NCBI GenBank assembly: GCA_003170325.1
Contig: PMZP01000060.1
Span: 2,721 to 9,189 of the forward strand
Length of the DNA stretch: 6,469 nt
Direction of reading: 5' to 3'
Source of the DNA: Candidatus Tayloriibacteriota bacterium
GTDB taxonomy: Bacteria; Patescibacteriota; Minisyncoccia; Phycocordibacterales; PALSA-1337
Shown here: one piece after another, positions 1 through 5,301 of the stretch
Layout of the letters: each line of letters begins with the position of its first letter
How positions within the stretch are numbered: position 1 is the stretch's first letter
Made by a program: the position numbers and the translations under genes
Notes under the pieces: model-generated
What the model was told of the DNA's origin: nothing
Seen by the model: the letters and a program-made list of their open reading frames with translations, nothing else
Database searches by the model: none

Positions 1-1719
1 CCATCTTTCATCGAAGCCTGCGGCACAGTGGCAGAGTTTTACGCCACCACCATGGGCGCCGTGATCGACGCTATGGTGGCCGACACGCTCATGGAGAACG
101 CCTCCAAGATCTCTCCGCCGCTACCCAAACAGCCCAGTCTAATCATGGACGGTACTATGACCGGAGACAACTCTCTGGCCAAGGCCGCGCTCAAACCGCG
201 ACCCGATTCGGAGCGGATCTTCGCGGTGCAAGGCGATGACGCCGACCGCATGAGCTCATGGCGCAGCTTGATCCGCCAGGAATTCGCTCGCAAGAGATCG
301 ATCGCCATGTACGCGCCGACCATAGAAGATTGCCAGAATATATTCAAAGAATTGGAAAAAGGCATCGAGGGCTACATCTTCATCTTGCACAGCGGCCTCC
401 CCAAGAAAAAGATCTCCGAGACTTGGAACCTCATCGCCGAGACCGACCATCCCGTAGTGGTCATCGCCACCGGCTCATTCTCTCTCTTACCGCGAGGCGA
501 TATCGATACCACCATAATCGAGCGCGAAAATAACCGCGGCTGGATCGGCCAGAAAGCACCGTATCTCGATATCCGCTTCGCTCTGGAAATGATCGCCCGT
601 CTCCGTCGGCAGACCATCTTCCTGGCCGATAGCTTGCTCCGAGTCGAGACTCTCCACAGGCTGGATGAGGAGAATATCCACCAGGGTTCGCCTTTCAAAT
701 GGCGCTCCATCTCCAATGCCAAGGACAGCCTTGTAGATATGAAGGCTTTTAAGTCCGCAAAGAACGACTTCAAGATCATCTCTCCGGATCTGGAAAGATT
801 GATCCGCACCAACCATGAAGAGAACACGCACTTGTTCATCTTCTCTTTGCGGCGAGGGCTTGCTTCTATGACCGTTTGCGATGACTGCGAGACTGTCGTC
901 ACTTGCCGTAATTGTTCGGCGCCGATCGTCCTCCATACTTCCTCCATTTCCGGGAAAAATTTCTTTATGTGCCACAAATGCGGCGAACGCCGGAGCGCTG
1001 AAGAGATGTGCGCGGTCTGTGGCGGCTGGCGATTGACTCCGCTCGGCATCGGCATCGACCGAGTGGCGGAAGAATTGCGCACGCGCTTTCCCGAGATAGA
1101 TGTCTTCCAGATCGACGCCGACACCACCAAAACCCCGAAACAAATGGATGAGACTCTGAATAGATTCCGATCTAAACCCGGTAGCATCTTGCTCGGCACC
1201 GAATCAGCCCTGCTCCATCTCACTGACAAAGTCGACCACGTGGCCGTGGCATCTCTGGACAGCCTGTTCGCTCTGCCGGATTTCCGCATCCAGGAAAAGA
1301 TCATGTACATGCTCATCCGTCTACGTGTCCAAGCCACGCGCTCCATTCTGGTGCAGACACGCCAGCCCGAGGAGAAGGTCTTCGAATACGGGCTCAAAGG
1401 CAACTTGAGTGACTTCTACCGGCTGACGCTCTCCGATCGCAAGCAATTCAAGTATCCGCCGTTTTCCATCCTCATTAAACTGACCATAGAAGGCAAGAAG
1501 GACAAGATCTCCGTTTCGATGGCCTCCGTCCAGCAAACTCTGACGCCCTACGAGGTCGACGTATTCCCGGCCTTCACCTCCACGCTCAAAGGCAATTCCG
1601 TCATCCACGGCCTCCTTTCCGTCGAACCACACTCCTGGCCCGATCCAGAGCTCATCGCCAAACTCCGTTCCTTGCCGTCGAATGTCTTGGTCAAGGTCAA
1701 TCCGGAAACGTTGTTGTGA
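1..1719 (+). CDS. priA: PriA-like primosomal protein N', 5'-partial, helicase motifs degenerate
   Basis: PriA normally reloads the replicative helicase at stalled forks. The frame is open from base 1 with no stop, and its first residues (AEFYATTMGAV) match the middle of the 3'-DNA-binding domain, so the gene starts left of the window; the GTG at 28 is an internal valine. The zinc-binding domain is intact: eight cysteines in CDDC, CRNC, CHKC and CAVC (nt 877-1020), followed by GIDRVAEEL, the family's GTERVEEEL. The PDFR segment of the helicase C-lobe and the C-terminal domain after YPPFS are also recognisable. The ATPase is not: Walker A is replaced by AVQGDDADRMSSW (nt 223-261), DEEH by ERENN, and the QVAGRAGR motif by IRLRVQATR (nt 1315-1341). 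From memory, such decay also occurs in other Parcubacteria PriA proteins. It probably keeps a structural or DNA-binding role. Its last 15 codons are repeated at 2855-2902. Confidence 0.85.
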   Translation, partial: PSFIEACGTVAEFYATTMGAVIDAMVADTLMENASKISPPLPKQPSLIMDGTMTGDNSLAKAALKPRPDSERIFAVQGDDADRMSSWRSLIRQEFARKRSIAMYAPTIEDCQNIFKELEKGIEGYIFILHSGLPKKKISETWNLIAETDHPVVVIATGSFSLLPRGDIDTTIIERENNRGWIGQKAPYLDIRFALEMIARLRRQTIFLADSLLRVETLHRLDEENIHQGSPFKWRSISNAKDSLVDMKAFKSAKNDFKIISPDLERLIRTNHEENTHLFIFSLRRGLASMTVCDDCETVVTCRNCSAPIVLHTSSISGKNFFMCHKCGERRSAEEMCAVCGGWRLTPLGIGIDRVAEELRTRFPEIDVFQIDADTTKTPKQMDETLNRFRSKPGSILLGTESALLHLTDKVDHVAVASLDSLFALPDFRIQEKIMYMLIRLRVQATRSILVQTRQPEEKVFEYGLKGNLSDFYRLTLSDRKQFKYPPFSILIKLTIEGKKDKISVSMASVQQTLTPYEVDVFPAFTSTLKGNSVIHGLLSVEPHSWPDPELIAKLRSLPSNVLVKVNPETLL

Positions 1720-1720
1720 T
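1672..1720 (+). repeat. Left copy of priA 3'-end direct repeat (attL-like)
   Basis: The segment 1681-1720 matches 2864-2903 at 37 of 40 positions in the same orientation, and weaker similarity extends back to 1672. Here the repeat is the functional end of priA, encoding NVLVKVNPETLL and the TGA stop. Similarity ends right after the shared TGTGAT. The two copies bracket the three-gene cassette. Confidence 0.85.
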
Positions 1721-1755
1721 TGAACGAAGCTAGCGAGACTCTCGAGTACATCGAA

Positions 1756-2409
1756 TCATTTAGCCACCGTCGCAGTATTGTCGCCATAGCAGACTAAGCT
1801 TTTCATATCCCAGATGAGATAGCGCATGTATTCACGATCATCTTCGGAAGCCTCGCTTGAAATGAGCCTCTGCACGCTCTTGAGAAAATATCCATGTGCG
1901 GCATTGGTTGCATCACCAGCTGTATGACCCTTAGCTAAGGAAACAATCACGTGATTAGCCGGAGTTAGAAATATGTCGGCCGTCTTATCCTCTCGGGGTC
2001 TACTGATCTTTTCCGGGGAGATGAAGAATATGAAATCCTCGTTATACCCGATATAGGCCTTTGCACCAACTTTGACTGCCGCCGGTCCAAGAACTTTAGC
2101 TGAACTACATGACAAGGCATATGTGACCGTGCCCTTCAAGACGATCTCGTTCTTATTCGCCTTAATAAGAATCTCATTATCATGTCCAGCCACGAGATCA
2201 GGACCGCCATGGCCATTGAAGAATATCAGCGATGGTTTATGTTTTTTGATCATGCTATCAAAAATCGATGCCGTGGCACGCTCTTTAGCAAGCACAAAGA
2301 ACTGAAGATTCTTTGACTTCAGGTCTTCGATGGTCTTCTCGGCCCAAGCAGAGATATACCGAGTCGTCGGATCAGACCTTGGCGTTGTTGCTAGTGCTGT
2401 ATTGCTCAT
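1756..2409 (-). CDS. Caspase/CHAT-like cysteine peptidase (third gene of cassette)
   Basis: A 217-aa protein with the two landmarks of the caspase-hemoglobinase fold (clan CD): His67 in IFFNGHGGPD, after a hydrophobic strand, and Cys101 in TYALSCSSAKVLG, followed by GAKAYIGYNEDF. The 34-residue gap fits a CHAT or C14-like catalytic dyad. Clan CD enzymes cut after specific side chains, and in bacteria they often act as effectors in defence or regulated proteolysis. No signal peptide, membrane segment or fused sensor domain is visible, so sensing or targeting may rest with the two small proteins encoded upstream. The ATG at 2409 is the only good start and lies 38 bp inside the preceding gene, which suggests translational coupling; no strong Shine-Dalgarno is seen. 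It converges on priA with 36 bp between the stops. The fold call is fairly secure; substrate and role are unknown. Alternative: a C25-like peptidase of the same clan. Confidence 0.82.
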   Translation of the reverse strand: MSNTALATTPRSDPTTRYISAWAEKTIEDLKSKNLQFFVLAKERATASIFDSMIKKHKPSLIFFNGHGGPDLVAGHDNEILIKANKNEIVLKGTVTYALSCSSAKVLGPAAVKVGAKAYIGYNEDFIFFISPEKISRPREDKTADIFLTPANHVIVSLAKGHTAGDATNAAHGYFLKSVQRLISSEASEDDREYMRYLIWDMKSLVCYGDNTATVAK

Positions 2410-2611
2410 AGAATATGCCGTCTTTCATTGACCTCAAAAAATCCATCTCAATAGCAACCATCTTTTTGCCGACCTCATCGTCTTTTTTGACATGTTCAAT
2501 GAGCTGATCTTTGGTGAATTCACCAGAGGAGCCGATAGAGATTTCCTTATTGGATGGCAGGTTTTGGAGACGAGCCACCACCAGGTCGATGATTTCTTTT
2601 TCTGTATCCAT
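2372..2611 (-). CDS. Small unknown protein, second gene of caspase-like cassette
   Basis: A 79-aa, probably cytosolic, charged protein with no membrane segment. Residues 1-30 (MDTEKEIIDLVVARLQNLP onward, then ISIGSSGEFTKDQL) look like a helix followed by a turn, and the rest is a long predicted helix rich in Lys, Asp and Glu. I chose the ATG at 2611 because it follows the upstream gene's TAA by 5 nt; an upstream extension to 2704 would overlap that gene with improbable sequence (MECRVCRSKQWYQ). The 3' end overlaps the peptidase gene by 38 bp in another frame. Tight packing with the protease gene argues for a partner, adaptor or inhibitor, but no family with a known function is recognised. The segment around DDEVGKKMVAIEMDFL resembles the C-terminus of the first cassette protein. 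Confidence 0.72.
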   Translation of the reverse strand: MDTEKEIIDLVVARLQNLPSNKEISIGSSGEFTKDQLIEHVKKDDEVGKKMVAIEMDFLRSMKDGIFYEQYSTSNNAKV

Positions 2612-2616
2612 GGTGA

Positions 2617-2814
2617 TTAAATGATTTTTAGCTCCATAAGCTTTTCTACGATAGTATCGCCGAGCTTGGTACCATTGCTTACTTCTACATACGCGGCATT
2701 CCAACTCATTGGTCCGACATCAGGTATGACAATAACCACTTGGTCTCTTACGCCAACCGGTAGATTTGCGTATACTCGAAAGAATCTCTCCTTGGGAATT
2801 ATTTCCATGGTCAT
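2617..2814 (-). CDS. Small unknown protein, first gene of caspase-like cassette
   Basis: A 65-aa protein beginning MTMEIIPKERFFRVYANLP. It has a central hydrophobic strand (DQVVIVIPDVGPMSW) and a C-terminal helix ending KLGDTIVEKLMELKII, giving a compact mixed alpha/beta look without a membrane segment. It is the promoter-proximal gene: the ATG at 2814 lies 10 nt downstream of a TATACT -10 box, so its message would be almost leaderless. An ATG two codons later (2808) is equally possible; the ATG at 2844 lies upstream of the promoter and is unlikely. It ends 5 nt before the second gene. It looks like a small domain accompanying a conflict-system effector, but that is inference from context. 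No function is assigned. Confidence 0.7.
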   Translation of the reverse strand: MTMEIIPKERFFRVYANLPVGVRDQVVIVIPDVGPMSWNAAYVEVSNGTKLGDTIVEKLMELKII

Positions 2815-2824
2815 AGATTTACAC

Positions 2825-2851
2825 AGTATACCATAAGGCCGCATGCGTCAA
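2825..2851 (-). promoter_or_regulatory. Extended -10 promoter of the caspase-like cassette
   Basis: On the minus strand an extended -10 box, TGG-TATACT (2833 down to 2825), is preceded 15 bp upstream by TTGACG (2851-2846). The spacing is shorter than the usual 17 bp, but an extended -10 can compensate. The predicted start near 2818 leaves about 4 nt before the ATG at 2814. The -35 abuts the duplicated priA end, so the cassette carries its own promoter at its right edge. Confidence 0.55.
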
Positions 2852-2854
2852 AAA

Positions 2855-2902
2855 CTGCCCCTCAATGTTTTGGTCAAGGTCAATCCGGAGACGCTGTTGT
2901 GA
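2855..2902 (+). pseudogene. priA: Remnant of priA 3' end (right copy of direct repeat, attR-like)
   Basis: Read in frame, this piece encodes LPLNVLVKVNPETLL and a TGA, matching the last 15 residues of priA (LPSNVLVKVNPETLL). Within 2864-2903 the three differences from 1681-1720 are all synonymous (GTC/GTT, GAA/GAG, TTG/CTG). Upstream of 2855 the resemblance to priA fades. An ATG at 2843 could open a 19-codon frame through it, but there is no sign that this is a gene. It most likely marks where resident priA ended before the cassette arrived. Confidence 0.8.
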
Positions 2903-2907
2903 TCAAT

Positions 2908-3030
2908 TTACACTTTCGGCCCCGTTCTCCGGCTAAATATCCACCAGCCGATCAGTGCCAAAACCACGATAACAAGCAATATCCAGAGCCAGGTATAGCT
3001 TATGGAGCCAGATTCGGATGTGTTTACCAA
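2908..3030 (-). CDS. Possible 40-aa single-pass membrane protein
   Basis: The short intergenic stretch between the priA remnant and def contains, on the minus strand, a frame encoding a short polar N-terminus (VNTSESGSISY), one strongly hydrophobic stretch of about 19 residues (WLWILLVIVVLALIGWWIF) and a basic tail (SRRTGPKV). That is a typical tail-anchor or small membrane protein pattern, with the tail inside by the positive-inside rule. The best start inside the gap is TTG at 3030; a longer frame to 3147 would run into def and is unlikely. No convincing ribosome binding site is visible. It could instead be the anchored 3' end of a gene whose front was lost, or a chance frame. Confidence 0.35.
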   Translation of the reverse strand: MVNTSESGSISYTWLWILLVIVVLALIGWWIFSRRTGPKV

Positions 3031-3051
3031 CCGCCATATTCCTGCTATATT
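3023..3051 (+). promoter_or_regulatory. def promoter, leaderless configuration
   Basis: A -35 box TTTACC (3023-3028), a 17-bp spacer and an extended -10 TGC-TATATT (3043-3051) precede def. Exactly 6 nt separate the -10 from the ATG at 3058, so the expected transcription start is at or next to the A of the start codon and the mRNA would be leaderless. There is no Shine-Dalgarno between them. Confidence 0.65.
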
Positions 3052-3057
3052 TTGACA

Positions 3058-3588
3058 ATGAAAGATATCGTCCAAAGAGAAGCGCCAGTCCTGCGAGAGG
3101 TGGCCAAATCGGTTCCGGTCGACGAGATCAAGTCGGAGCGGATCCAAAAGATCATCGTGGACATGAAGGATGCCATGGCCATACAGAAAGACGGCGTGGC
3201 GATCGCCGCTCCGCAGATCGCCGTCAATCTGCGCATATTCGTCATCAGCGGCACTCTCCTCAAGCAGGCTGACAAGAAATACAAAGGCGATGGTTCCGAT
3301 CTCATCTTCATCAATCCGGAGATCATCAAAGCGTCAAAGGAGAAGAAAGAGGTCGAAGAAGGCTGTCTTTCGGTCCGCTGGCTGTACGGCAAGGTCAAGC
3401 GCTCCATCCGCGTAACATTGCGAGGCTACAACGAGAAAGGCGAGAAGCTCGAGCGCGGTGCCAGCGGCCTTCTGGCGCAGATATTCCAGCATGAAGTAGA
3501 TCATTTGAACGGCATCCTATTCACGGACAAGGCTCGCGAGACATGGGAGATGACGGATGAGGAGATCGAGGATCTGCAGAGCAAGTAA
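3058..3588 (+). CDS. def: Peptide deformylase
   Basis: This enzyme removes the formyl group from the N-terminal methionine of nascent proteins at the ribosome. The 176-aa product has all three family motifs: motif I as GVAIAAPQ (usual GVGLAAPQ; Gln53), motif II EGCLS (Cys103) and motif III QHEVDH (His145, Glu146, His149). Cys103 and the two histidines bind the catalytic metal. Length is normal for the family. The ATG at 3058 was chosen because the protein begins in the usual way (MKDIVQREAPVLREVA) and a promoter sits immediately upstream; the frame continues back to 2899 but the extra sequence is low-quality and crosses the promoter. The Gly-to-Ala and Leu-to-Ile changes in motif I are mild. 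fmt follows 95 bp downstream and performs the opposite chemical step on initiator tRNA. Confidence 0.95.
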   Translation: MKDIVQREAPVLREVAKSVPVDEIKSERIQKIIVDMKDAMAIQKDGVAIAAPQIAVNLRIFVISGTLLKQADKKYKGDGSDLIFINPEIIKASKEKKEVEEGCLSVRWLYGKVKRSIRVTLRGYNEKGEKLERGASGLLAQIFQHEVDHLNGILFTDKARETWEMTDEEIEDLQSK

Positions 3589-3589
3589 G

Positions 3590-3675
3590 TTAAGAATTTA
3601 GGAAGATAGGAATTAGGGAATAGCAAATCGCATCATCCTAATTTCCTAAAGTCCTAACTTCCTAATATCCTACGA
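3590..3675. repeat. Opposed arrays of 8-nt repeats in the def-fmt spacer
   Basis: The right half (3636-3675) is five tandem octamers of the form TCCTAANN: TCCTAATT, TCCTAAAG, TCCTAACT, TCCTAATA, TCCTACGA. The left half (3590-3621) carries looser octamers of the reverse complement (TTAAGAAT, TTAGGAAG, ATAGGAAT, TAGGGAAT). The two can fold on each other; TAGGAATTAGG pairs with CCTAATTTCCTA with a single bulge, around a loop of about 14-18 nt. No T-run follows, so this is not a standard terminator. It fills almost all of the gap between the def stop and the fmt start. Confidence 0.85.
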
Positions 3676-3683
3676 CCTTAACC

Positions 3684-4550
3684 ATGAATCAAATCTCACA
3701 AATCAAATTCGGTTTCTTCGGCTCTTCGCGGTTCTCGATCATCGTACTTGATGAACTCAAGAAGACAGGCTTGGAACCATCATTCATCGTGACGACACCC
3801 GACAAACCGCAAGGCCGCAAGCTCAAACTGACTCCCAATGTCGTCAAATCATGGGCGATCACAAACAACATCCGCGTCTATGATTTCGCCAAACTAGATA
3901 AGCCGGCCGTCGATTCACTGGCTAAAGAGAATGCGAACGCCTTCATCGTCGCCTCTTATGGAAAGATACTTCCCTCTTCGATCATCGATCTGCCCACGAG
4001 AAAAACTCTGAACATCCATCCGTCATTGTTGCCGAGATATCGCGGCCCCTCGCCATTACAGCAAGCGATGCTGGATGATTCCAAGCAGACAGCCGTGACC
4101 ATCATAAGGATCGACGAGCAGATGGACCATGGACCGATCGTCGCACAGAAAGAAATCACTGTGAATAAATGGCCGACATACGAGGACTTTGAAGAGATGA
4201 TGGCGAGTGAAGGCGCTCGGTTATTGTCGGAAACTTTGCCTGAATGGATAGCCGGCACGCTGACCGAAAAACCACAGGATCATTCTGCCGCCACTTATAC
4301 GAAAAAATTCAAGAAAGAAGACGGGCTATTGGATCTCGACGGCGATCCGTACACAAACTTCCGGAAGATCCAGGCTTTCCATGAATGGCCACAGGCATAT
4401 TTCTTCATCGAACATGCCGACAGGAAGATACGTGTCAAAATAACCGAGGCTGGATTCACGGATGGAAAATTGATCATAAAAAAAGTCGTTCCGGAAGGTT
4501 CGGTAGAGATGAGCTACGACGACTTTCGAAAGGGCTACGGATTTAAATAA
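3684..4550 (+). CDS. fmt: Methionyl-tRNA formyltransferase
   Basis: It transfers a formyl group from 10-formyltetrahydrofolate to the methionine on initiator tRNA. The 288-aa product begins with the Rossmann-like KFGFFGSSRFS, then TTPDKPQGRKLKL, and carries the catalytic and folate-binding signature LNIHPSLLPRYRGPSP with Asn110 and His112, plus Asp148 in QMDHGPIV. The C-terminal OB-like domain is short but ends in the family-typical MSYDDFRKGYG. It is about 20-25 residues shorter than well-studied homologues, so trimmed rather than broken. The ATG at 3684 is the natural start; no clear Shine-Dalgarno precedes it, and the spacer from def is occupied by octamer repeats. It is probably co-transcribed with def. 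It converges with the next gene, with 5 bp between the stops. Confidence 0.95.
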   Translation: MNQISQIKFGFFGSSRFSIIVLDELKKTGLEPSFIVTTPDKPQGRKLKLTPNVVKSWAITNNIRVYDFAKLDKPAVDSLAKENANAFIVASYGKILPSSIIDLPTRKTLNIHPSLLPRYRGPSPLQQAMLDDSKQTAVTIIRIDEQMDHGPIVAQKEITVNKWPTYEDFEEMMASEGARLLSETLPEWIAGTLTEKPQDHSAATYTKKFKKEDGLLDLDGDPYTNFRKIQAFHEWPQAYFFIEHADRKIRVKITEAGFTDGKLIIKKVVPEGSVEMSYDDFRKGYGFK

Positions 4551-4555
4551 AAAAG

Positions 4556-4801
4556 CTATTGGGTATTTGCCGACGGCGAAGCGCTAACCGCCGGCTTGGC
4601 ATGCGTCAATTGGGGTCGAATATCGCCATTCTGTAGGTAATAGTTGGTATCGGCGGCATAGCTTTCTCCAATGATCTGGGTTTTCTGCGTGAAATAATAC
4701 AGAAGCGTCCAGAAGCAAAAAACTCCCATAAAACCGATACATAGCCATTGATTGACCGGCTGTTTGAGCTCCGCCAAACTGAAGAAAGATTCATTACTCA
4801 T
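4556..4801 (-). CDS. Small single-pass membrane protein, unknown function
   Basis: An 81-aa product with a polar N-terminus (MSNESFFSLAELKQPVN), one hydrophobic segment at about residues 18-38 (WLCIGFMGVFCFWTLLYYF), and a polar tail ending in a low-complexity stretch rich in Ala, Ser, Pro and Thr (KPAVSASPSANTQ). No family is recognised. I preferred the ATG at 4801 to the one at 4828 because an extended -10 box lies 6 nt in front of it, the same spacing as at def and the PEBP gene. It lies downstream of hpf on the same strand but probably has its own promoter. A CCG-rich hairpin (4569-4595) sits within its 3' end without a T-run. Confidence 0.65.
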   Translation of the reverse strand: MSNESFFSLAELKQPVNQWLCIGFMGVFCFWTLLYYFTQKTQIIGESYAADTNYYLQNGDIRPQLTHAKPAVSASPSANTQ

Positions 4802-4807
4802 GTAGAT

Positions 4808-4816
4808 ATTCTCGCA
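4808..4816 (-). promoter_or_regulatory. Possible extended -10 box, leaderless configuration
   Basis: On the minus strand TGC-GAGAAT (4816 down to 4808) stands exactly 6 nt before the ATG at 4801. The hexamer matches the -10 consensus at 4 of 6 positions. The call rests mainly on the spacing shared with the def and PEBP genes; no good -35 is seen. Confidence 0.35.
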
Positions 4817-4874
4817 TGTAATCTGCATTCATTCAAATGAGTTATCCCCTCGCCGTCCTGTGAGATCCAACGTG

Positions 4875-5261
4875 TCAGATCTTCAAATCCCTCTTCCTCC
4901 ACGGCCAGAGACCCTTGACCATGTTCTTGACGCGAGCGCCGCTCCGCCGGATGAGCGAGATGCGCTTGGCCTTTCCGGCGCTGATCTCGCGCAAGATCTC
5001 TTCTCGGACCAGATCGATAGCCGCGAAGAGATCGGGCTGTTCGGAACTGGCATAGAAATTCTTACCGGCGCCGACGATATGGATCTCCGCCCGGAAGATG
5101 TTGCCTTTCTGGTGATGAGCGGTGGTTTTGGCCAGCTCGATGTCGCACTGAGCGCTCTTGTCGCCGTCTAGAAGATGTATGATCTTGTCGAGACGCTTGT
5201 TGGTGTAGTCTGATATGGCGGGCGTGAGTGCGATACCGGTCGTCTTGATATTGATGTTCAT
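4875..5261 (-). CDS. hpf: Ribosome hibernation promoting factor (HPF/RaiA family)
   Basis: This factor binds the 30S decoding region and shuts down idle ribosomes in slow growth or starvation. The 128-aa product opens MNINIKTTGIALTPAISDYTNKRLDKI, the characteristic first strand and helix, followed by CDIELAKTTAHHQKGNIFRAEIHI and YASSEQPDLFAAIDLVREEI, the paired strand and second helix of the S30AE domain. After about residue 98 a strongly basic tail (KAKRISLIRRSGARVKN and on) replaces the dimerisation domain of long HPF, making this a short form with an extended basic end. The start at 5261 is chosen because AGGA (5269-5272) lies 7 nt upstream, the only clear Shine-Dalgarno among these genes; an in-frame ATG at 5288 would precede it. 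It follows the PEBP gene by 40 bp and may share its transcript. Confidence 0.92.
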   Translation of the reverse strand: MNINIKTTGIALTPAISDYTNKRLDKIIHLLDGDKSAQCDIELAKTTAHHQKGNIFRAEIHIVGAGKNFYASSEQPDLFAAIDLVREEILREISAGKAKRISLIRRSGARVKNMVKGLWPWRKRDLKI

Positions 5262-5268
5262 GTATTTA

Positions 5269-5272
5269 TCCT
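5269..5272 (-). promoter_or_regulatory. Shine-Dalgarno of hpf, decides the start
   Basis: AGGA on the minus strand, 7 nt before the ATG at 5261. It supports MNINIKT as the true N-terminus rather than the in-frame ATG at 5288, and contrasts with the neighbours, which have start codons directly after a -10 box. Confidence 0.6.
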
Positions 5273-5301
5273 GTTTATTAACGGTCATTATTAACTAGAG
5301 T

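Larger units (their letters stand above)
1721..2854. mobile_element. Putative integrated cassette at the 3' end of priA
   Basis: About 1.13 kb lies between two copies of the priA 3' end, separates priA from its usual partners def and fmt, and carries genes only on the opposite strand. It is visibly more AT-rich than priA: 2221-2280 has 24 of 60 G+C, while 601-660 has 37 of 60. The right boundary falls within about 2843-2855, where priA similarity begins; the left lies just after 1720. No integrase, transposase or terminal inverted repeat is visible, so it would have been moved by a recombinase supplied in trans, by homologous recombination with a donor carrying a priA end, or it is what remains of a larger island. 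The repeats and composition are seen; mobility is inferred. Confidence 0.6.

Noticed and set aside
372..1403. Long 343-codon minus-strand frame inside priA
   Set aside because: It is an antisense shadow of a clear PriA; the translation is rich in Arg, Ser and Met without domain pattern.
28..1719. GTG at 28 as the start of priA
   Set aside because: The same frame is open to base 1 and the preceding residues (SFIEACGTV) continue the PriA domain, so the true start is outside the window.
2372..2409. Frameshift fusing the second cassette protein to the peptidase
   Set aside because: Both frames have plausible ends and starts, the overlap is typical of coupled genes, and no slippery heptamer is evident in the overlap.
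2372..2814. Gasdermin partner for the caspase-like protease
   Set aside because: The neighbouring proteins are 65 and 79 aa, far too small, and lack any pore-forming or membrane segment.
2899..3057. 53-residue N-terminal extension of def
   Set aside because: It crosses the def promoter, has no deformylase similarity and overlaps the priA remnant; the ATG at 3058 gives a normal-length enzyme.
3590..3675. CRISPR array
   Set aside because: Units are 8 nt in direct register with no spacers and no cas genes.
4569..4595. Terminator between fmt and the small membrane protein gene
   Set aside because: GCCGACGG/CCGCCGGC forms an 8-bp stem with one mismatch, but no T-run follows on either strand and it lies inside the coding region.
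4860..5171. Plus-strand 103-codon frame
   Set aside because: Shadow of hpf, whose S30AE domain and Shine-Dalgarno are clear.
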